From contig OY781965.2 of assembly GCA_963677395.2 (NCBI GenBank), positions 3,286,001-3,350,000 of the forward strand: 64,000 nucleotides of DNA, read 5' to 3'. Under the pieces are notes generated by a model, which saw only the letters and a list, made by a program, of their open reading frames with translations, was not told where the DNA came from and ran no database searches. The stretch is from G963667975 sp963677395 (GTDB lineage Bacteria; Bacteroidota; Bacteroidia; Bacteroidales; G963667975). Position numbers and translations under genes: made by a program. Below are positions 59,015-64,000 of this stretch, piece after piece; the stretch's first letter is position 1; every line of letters begins with the position of its first letter.

Positions 59015-60436
59015 TTATAGTGTTTGTAATATGTGATTGATTGCCGGCTCTGCTATTTTGAGTATCCATGTTGGATAAATTCCAATGCTTAAAATCAAAC
59101 AGACAATCGTTGAAAAAAGAATCCATTCCACCGGTTTCAGATCTATAAAATGAAAGGCAAATTTTGGAGGTTCGCCCAGCATTACTCTCTGATAAAGCCA
59201 AAGCATATACACTGCACCAAATACAATGCTTAGCCCTGCCAATATTGCCCAAAGTTTCACGGTCGTAAATATTCCCAGCAGCATCAAAAATTCACCAACA
59301 AAAGTATTCGTGAACGGAAATGATATTGATGCAAGCAAAACAATGAAAAACATCAAGGCAAAACCGGGAGCATTTTTAGCTATTCCACCCAACTCTTTCA
59401 CTTCAGAGGAAGATGTTCTCTTAAAAATCAATTCAGCCGCAAAAAACAATCCAACCACGTTTATCCCGTGCGAAAGCATTTGAATAACAACACCTTGTAA
59501 TGCATTTACCGAAAGAGTTAAAATAGCCAGTGCAATCAGCCCCACATGCGCCATGGATGAAAAAGCAAAGAGCCTTTTTATCTCTCTCTGACGTATAGCA
59601 ATCACCGAAGCGTAAATAATACCTGCAACTATGAGGGCAGAAGTAGGGTAAACCAGAGTTGAAAACACTTCATTACAAAGTGGAATCAACAAACGAAGCA
59701 TTCCGTATAAACCCATTTTCAACATTATCCCGGCCATAAGCATTGTAGCCATCATTGGCGAAATACGATAGGTTTCCGGCTGCCAGCTATGAAACGGGAA
59801 AAGGGGTATTTTGATGGCAAACGCGAACATCATTGCCAGATAAATCCATGTTTTTTCCTGCACGGAAAGATTAAGTGCATAGATAACCTCAAAATTAAAC
59901 GAGTGCGCTCCGGGGGTAAGAGTGTAGAGATAAATGAAAGCAGCCAGCATCATTAGACTACCGAGTACGGTATAGATAAAAAATGTTTGAACCACCCGGT
60001 TATTTCCCTCTTTATTCCAGTAACCAATGATAAAGTATAACGGAATCAACGCAAGTTCCCAAAAAACATAGAACATCAATAAGTTATGCGTTGTAAATAC
60101 GCCTGTTAATGCAAATACCGATAAAAAATACAATCCATAAAACAAATTACTCCGTCGGTAACGTTCAATAAAGCCTGCAATTACGATTAGTAAATTCACA
60201 ATATTTACAAGCAATAACATGATATAACTCAATCCATCAGCCTGAAAGTCGAAAGATCCTGTAAGTAAAGGATATTCGGAAGCTGTAGATATAAACAATG
60301 GTAAAAACCATAAACTTATTCCAAGCATTAACACTGAAGCGACAAGTGCAACCAGCCTGTTTAGTTTTTCGTTCCTGAGCAGAAAACAAACCAGCGAGGT
60401 AATCAGTGGTAAACCATATATGAGTTGTGCAGTCAT
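59015..60436 (-). CDS. nuoM: NADH-quinone oxidoreductase subunit M
   Basis: 473 residues, about 14 membrane segments. Family features: LMFYVFWELALIPLYFIIGYWNKEGNNRVVQTFFIYTVLGSLMMLAAFIYLY (Glu144-type residue) and FPFHSWQPETYRISPMMATMLMAGIMLKMGLYG, LFAFSSMAHVGLIALA. Known: second antiporter-like proton-pumping subunit of complex I. It is nine bases upstream of nuoN and 11 bases after nuoL. Confidence 0.93.
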   Translation of the reverse strand: MTAQLIYGLPLITSLVCFLLRNEKLNRLVALVASVLMLGISLWFLPLFISTASEYPLLTGSFDFQADGLSYIMLLLVNIVNLLIVIAGFIERYRRSNLFYGLYFLSVFALTGVFTTHNLLMFYVFWELALIPLYFIIGYWNKEGNNRVVQTFFIYTVLGSLMMLAAFIYLYTLTPGAHSFNFEVIYALNLSVQEKTWIYLAMMFAFAIKIPLFPFHSWQPETYRISPMMATMLMAGIMLKMGLYGMLRLLIPLCNEVFSTLVYPTSALIVAGIIYASVIAIRQREIKRLFAFSSMAHVGLIALAILTLSVNALQGVVIQMLSHGINVVGLFFAAELIFKRTSSSEVKELGGIAKNAPGFALMFFIVLLASISFPFTNTFVGEFLMLLGIFTTVKLWAILAGLSIVFGAVYMLWLYQRVMLGEPPKFAFHFIDLKPVEWILFSTIVCLILSIGIYPTWILKIAEPAINHILQTL

Positions 60437-60447
60437 TCGATGATGTT

Positions 60448-62346
60448 TTAAATTAGGTGAGCAAAAAGCAACGCGATGATTCCAATAATCATCAGGAAGA
60501 TGTAGAATTCGATATATCCGTTTTGAAGCTTACGCAATACACCTCCTAAACGAACTACCATTGTTCCAATTCCATTAACAGTTCCGTTTATCAGGCGTAC
60601 TTCAACAATACGATAAAGCAAATCAGACATAGCAAGAACAGGTTTCACAATCAAAGCATTGTAAATTTCATCCACCCAAAACCGGGCTTCGAATAATCTG
60701 AATATTACCGGAGTTTTCGCTTCAAAATCAACCTCTCTTTTTGCGAAACGCATCCAGGCAAATGCTGACGAAATCAAGACTATACCCACTGATATAACCA
60801 TCAGAATCAACTCTGTTGTGAACACATATTCATGTTGTATAAGATGAGGAAATGATCTGGAAAACACCGGACTTAAATAATCGTGCATAAAGCTACCGGC
60901 ATTCATAATTTCAGGAAGATTCAACAATCCCCCGGCTACCGAAAGCAACGCCAGCACAATTAAAGGCAGATTCATATTCAAGGATGAATGATGCAGATGG
61001 TTAACTATTTCCGGTTTTCCCCTGTACGATCTTTCAAAAACGACAAAGTACAATCTGAACATGTAGAACGCGGTCAGAAATGCTCCGGCAACACCCATTG
61101 CCCAGAATACCGGACTTTGAGCATAGAGTGATGCTAATATTTCATCCTTTGAAAAGAATCCTGAAAAAGGTGGAATTCCACTGATTGCAAGCGTTCCGAT
61201 CAAAAACATCCACTTCGCGAACTTAAGTTTAGAGCCCAAACCTCCCATTTTCCGGATATCCTGTTCGCCATGCAATGCATGAATTACAACACCTGCGGTT
61301 AAAAACAACAAGGCTTTAAAAAAGGCGTGGGTTACCAAATGAAACATTGCTCCGGAAAATGCTCCTGCACCTAATGCAGCAAACATATACCCCAGTTGAC
61401 TCACAGTTGAATAAGCCAGTACTTTTTTAATATCATACTGAAAAACAGCAATTAATCCGGCAAGTAAGGCTGTAGAAAGTCCAACAATTGCAACAATATT
61501 CATCACATCCGGGCTTAATACAAACAGAATGCTCGAACGACAAATAAGATAAACGCCTGCCGTAACCATTGTTGCGGCATGAATTAAGGCAGAAACCGGG
61601 GTTGGCCCTGCCATCGCATCAGGCAACCACGTATATAGCGGAATTTGCGCACTTTTCCCGGTAGCTCCTATAAGCAATAATAAACTTATCCAAAACAAAG
61701 TATTGTTTCCGGAAGTCATTTGAGCTGCTTGTGGAAATACCACTGAAAAGTCGAGACTTTTAAACTGGAAAAACATCAGAAACATCGCAAACAGGAAACC
61801 GAGGTCTCCAATACGATTGATCACAAAAGCTTTTTTGGCAGCATTGTTGTTCGCATGATCTTTAAACCAGAAACCAATCAGCAGATAAGAACTTAATCCA
61901 ACCCCTTCCCATCCGATAAACATGACAAGATAATTGCTTCCCGTCACCAAAATCAACATAAAGAATACAAACAAATTCAGATAAGCAAAAAAGCGGTTAA
62001 ATCCCTCATCACCCTTCATATAACCAATGGAGTACAGATGAATCAGAAAGCCTATTCCTGTAACAATCATCAACATAATCATACTCAAATGATCTGCAAA
62101 CAAACCAAATGAGATATTGAAATCAGAAAATCCTATCCACGTAAACAGTTTATAACCAACACTTCCTTCGTCCGGAAACGTAAAAAGTAAAAATGTTGAA
62201 AGTAGAAACGAAATAAGCACCATTGCGCTCGAAATCATTCCCGAAAGTTTATTCGACAGAATATTGCGTCCTAAACCCGAAAGCAAAAAGCCCAATAGTG
62301 GGGATAACACAATAAACAAAAGCATATTATTTTGAGTCGCAGCCAT
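60448..62346 (-). CDS. nuoL: NADH-quinone oxidoreductase subunit L
   Basis: 632 residues. LVMFIGWEGVGLSSYLLIGFWFKDHANNNAAKKAFVINRIGDLGFLFAMFLMF and PLYTWLPDAMAGPTPVSALIHAATMVTAGVYLICRSSILFVLSP are the NuoL hallmark segments, and LAYSTVSQLGYMFAALGAGAFSGAMFHLVTHAFFKALLFLTAGVVIHA follows. A C-terminal lateral helix region ends the protein. Known: the distal proton-pumping subunit of complex I. It follows nuoK with one base between stop and start. Confidence 0.94.
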   Translation of the reverse strand: MAATQNNMLLFIVLSPLLGFLLSGLGRNILSNKLSGMISSAMVLISFLLSTFLLFTFPDEGSVGYKLFTWIGFSDFNISFGLFADHLSMIMLMIVTGIGFLIHLYSIGYMKGDEGFNRFFAYLNLFVFFMLILVTGSNYLVMFIGWEGVGLSSYLLIGFWFKDHANNNAAKKAFVINRIGDLGFLFAMFLMFFQFKSLDFSVVFPQAAQMTSGNNTLFWISLLLLIGATGKSAQIPLYTWLPDAMAGPTPVSALIHAATMVTAGVYLICRSSILFVLSPDVMNIVAIVGLSTALLAGLIAVFQYDIKKVLAYSTVSQLGYMFAALGAGAFSGAMFHLVTHAFFKALLFLTAGVVIHALHGEQDIRKMGGLGSKLKFAKWMFLIGTLAISGIPPFSGFFSKDEILASLYAQSPVFWAMGVAGAFLTAFYMFRLYFVVFERSYRGKPEIVNHLHHSSLNMNLPLIVLALLSVAGGLLNLPEIMNAGSFMHDYLSPVFSRSFPHLIQHEYVFTTELILMVISVGIVLISSAFAWMRFAKREVDFEAKTPVIFRLFEARFWVDEIYNALIVKPVLAMSDLLYRIVEVRLINGTVNGIGTMVVRLGGVLRKLQNGYIEFYIFLMIIGIIALLFAHLI

Positions 62347-62347
62347 A

Positions 62348-62677
62348 TTATCCTTTTAATTTTTTAAGAAAGTTGATATCGATGGTTTGCGCATTCCGGT
62401 AAATCATAACCAATAAGGCCAATCCAACGGCTACTTCAGCAGCAGCTACTACCATAATAAAAAAGACAAACACCTGTCCTGCTGCATCGTTGCGAAAAGC
62501 TGCAAAAGCTGCAAGTAAAAGATTTACCGAGTTCAGCATAATTTCTATTGACATAAACACCACAATTGCATTGCGACGGATCATTACTCCGATTACACCT
62601 ATGGTAAACAAGATTCCGCACAACCACACATAGGAGTTAATATTCAAGGTTTGTATCTGAGAAAGTATATTTTCCAT
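62348..62677 (-). CDS. nuoK: NADH-quinone oxidoreductase subunit K
   Basis: 109 residues, three membrane segments. RRNAIVVFMSIEIMLNSVNLLLAAFA contains the conserved Glu in MSIEIMLN, and MVVAAAEVAVGLALLVMIYRN carries the second Glu, both in the proton path. Known: small membrane subunit of complex I. Stop and start of nuoK and nuoL are one base apart; two bases separate it from nuoJ. Confidence 0.93.
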   Translation of the reverse strand: MENILSQIQTLNINSYVWLCGILFTIGVIGVMIRRNAIVVFMSIEIMLNSVNLLLAAFAAFRNDAAGQVFVFFIMVVAAAEVAVGLALLVMIYRNAQTIDINFLKKLKG

Positions 62678-62679
62678 GA

Positions 62680-63174
62680 TTAATCTTTTTTTCCGATCAT
62701 TAAAGTTCCTACAATAGCCGAGAGAAAAAGTACAGAGGTTAGCTCAAACGGTAGCAGAAACTCTTTGAACAAGGTTTTTCCGAGATTTTGAATCAACCCG
62801 ATGGTATTAAGTGACGTTTGTTGCATCAATGATTGGTCGGTAGCTTTCATACCCCCTATCAAGGTAATGGCAAACAAACAACCAGTAACCACGGCTATAA
62901 TTCGTAGCAAAAGTGGTTTACGAGGTTCCGTTTCTTTATTCAGATTCAGCAACATCACGGTAAACAGGAAAAGCACCATAATAGCTCCTGCATACACGAT
63001 GATGTTTACAACAGCCAGAAACTGAGCATTGAGCAAAATGTAATGTCCTGAAATTGCAAAGAAAACCACAATCAGAAACAGCACGCTGTTTACAGGTTTA
63101 CGGGAGATAATCACCATAAGTGAGGCAAGTATCAAAATCACCGACAGAACATAAAAAAGGAGCGTTGTAAACAT
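62680..63174 (-). CDS. nuoJ: NADH-quinone oxidoreductase subunit J
   Basis: 164 residues from ATG 63174 (MFTTLLFYVLSVILILASLMV), five membrane segments. A longer in-frame start at 63219 would add 15 polar residues that are not part of the family and would overlap nuoI. VFFAISGHYILLNAQFLAVVNIIVYAGAIMVLFLFTVMLLN is the conserved stretch. Known: complex I membrane subunit in the proton channel. It begins four bases after the nuoI stop. Confidence 0.92.
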   Translation of the reverse strand: MFTTLLFYVLSVILILASLMVIISRKPVNSVLFLIVVFFAISGHYILLNAQFLAVVNIIVYAGAIMVLFLFTVMLLNLNKETEPRKPLLLRIIAVVTGCLFAITLIGGMKATDQSLMQQTSLNTIGLIQNLGKTLFKEFLLPFELTSVLFLSAIVGTLMIGKKD

Positions 63175-63178
63175 AGCT

Positions 63179-63757
63179 TTAACGATTGTGTTTGAACTGT
63201 TTATTTTTCTTGAATTCAAGAACTTCCGGGGTTTGGCGATCGCTTACATCTATCCTGTTGTCCATCGATTCAACCAGTTTATCCTTTCCATAGATAAAAC
63301 TATCGCGTTCATATTCAGGATTTACAATTTTGGGAGTAAGAAAGATTGCTTCTTTAGGGCAGGCTTCTTCGCACAATCCGCAAAAGATACAGCGAAGCAT
63401 ATTGATTTCATATTTCTCAGCATACTTCTCTTCGCGGTAAAGATGTTCTTCCTCTTTCGTTCGCTCGGCAGCAATCATTGTTATTGCTTCGGCAGGACAG
63501 GCCAGAGCGCACAAACCACAAGCTGTACAACGTTCACGACCTTCATCGTCACGTTTCAATACATGATGGCCTCTGTATATTTTTGAGAATTCTTTTTTCT
63601 GTTCGGGATATTGTATTGTTACATTTTTCTTAAACAAATGCGTAAACGTGATATACATCCCTTTAAAAATTGCCGGAAGATAGATTGCTTCGAGGAAGCT
63701 CATCTTCTTATTTGAAACTACTTTCGATTTATGAGTTAAAGGTTCCATTTCTATCAT
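63179..63757 (-). CDS. nuoI: NADH-quinone oxidoreductase subunit I (4Fe-4S)
   Basis: 192 residues. Two [4Fe-4S] motifs are present: CTACGLCALACP and CIFCGLCEEACP (N6a and N6b clusters). HVLKRDDEGRERC precedes the first and EAIFLTPKIVNPEYERDSFIYGKDKL follows the second. Known: bridges the hydrophilic arm to the quinone site. The start overlaps the nuoH stop by four bases (ATGA), so translation is coupled. Confidence 0.94.
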   Translation of the reverse strand: MIEMEPLTHKSKVVSNKKMSFLEAIYLPAIFKGMYITFTHLFKKNVTIQYPEQKKEFSKIYRGHHVLKRDDEGRERCTACGLCALACPAEAITMIAAERTKEEEHLYREEKYAEKYEINMLRCIFCGLCEEACPKEAIFLTPKIVNPEYERDSFIYGKDKLVESMDNRIDVSDRQTPEVLEFKKNKQFKHNR

Positions 63758-64000
63758 GATTTAAAGAGTAGAATAACAACGGCTGTAATTACCAGATTAA
63801 AAATTGCAATCGGAATCATCCATGTCCAACCCAGACGCATCAACTGGTCGAAGCGAAAACGCGGCAACGTCCAGCGTATCCACATAAATACAAAGCCAAA
63901 GAAGGTAATCTTTACAAACAGCACAACCGTACCAATGATTGTCAGCCAGTTATGAGGCAAATTTAACGAATCAGCAAACGGGAAATCAGCACCCCCAAAA
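63754..64000 (-). CDS. nuoH: NADH-quinone oxidoreductase subunit H, C-terminal part
   Basis: 82 codons run to the window edge. The Met at 63960 is internal: sequence before it reads FGGADFPFADSLNLPHNW in frame. VKITFFGFVFMWIRWTLPRFRFDQLMRLGWTWMIPIAIFNLVIT is the conserved NuoH end. Known: membrane subunit at the quinone chamber. First nuo gene in the window; the upstream nuoA-G part must lie to the right. Confidence 0.9.
   Translation of the reverse strand, partial: FGGADFPFADSLNLPHNWLTIIGTVVLFVKITFFGFVFMWIRWTLPRFRFDQLMRLGWTWMIPIAIFNLVITAVVILLFKS

Overview
The window reads as chromosomal DNA of a Bacteroidota bacterium, most likely an anaerobic or facultative member of the Bacteroidales/Marinilabiliales group (inference). 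The support is a set of gliding and type IX secretion genes (gldF, gldG, gldH), a secreted protein with a T9SS C-terminal sorting domain, many lipoproteins, promoters with the Bacteroidota -7 box TAnnTTTG, a four-subunit 2-oxoacid:ferredoxin oxidoreductase, an aldehyde:ferredoxin oxidoreductase and a complex I operon. The DNA is AT-rich, and the accessory islands are clearly more AT-rich than the housekeeping blocks.

Layout. 1-4.8 kb is an accessory stretch: a lipoprotein gene running off the left edge, a 42-bp tandem array with two alternating unit types (about 1.58-2.27 kb), and single-gene inserts (SnoaL-like, methyltransferase, Nmad2-like). 4.8-7 kb holds a T9SS-exported protein and a propeller-like lipoprotein. 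7.2-12.8 kb is ion transport: a CPA2 antiporter, then a pit-dedA-kup operon. 12.8-23 kb runs leftward: OMP, Hsp20, korDABC, dnaN, DUF4340 protein, gldG, gldF, SAM hydrolase. phoH (23.1-24.1 kb) points right.

24.1-38.4 kb is the striking part: a unidirectional array of about nine orphan RHS C-terminal cassettes. Six cassettes begin with a nearly identical unit, made of a 15-codon leader ORF whose TGA overlaps the ATG of a 5'-truncated RHS core of 110-145 codons. The core joins a different toxin tip in each case (HExxH metallopeptidase, clan-CD-like protease, type-44-like, nuclease-like), followed within a few bases by a candidate immunity gene. A conserved spacer then follows, with a 16-bp palindrome TTCCGGATATCCGGAA and a terminator hairpin. 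Several cassettes have lost the toxin but kept its last codons and the immunity gene. No full-length RHS gene is in the window, so the array looks like a store of tips and immunities able to recombine with a full-length RHS elsewhere (inference).

38.4-50 kb returns to core genes: aldehyde:ferredoxin oxidoreductase, PBP1A, gldH, a RicT-like PSP1 protein, tRNA-Pro(GGG), a DUF1573 protein, a class III adenylate/guanylate cyclase, smpB. 50-57.5 kb carries a large exported hypothetical, then a sodium cluster: a small membrane protein, an OadB-like decarboxylase beta subunit and two tandem NhaD antiporters that share a 91-bp identical tract. 57.6-64 kb is the distal complex I operon nuoH(partial)-I-J-K-L-M-N on the minus strand. 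Proton or sodium pumping by complex I, the OadB-like protein and the NhaD/CPA2 antiporters would form one linked ion economy (inference).
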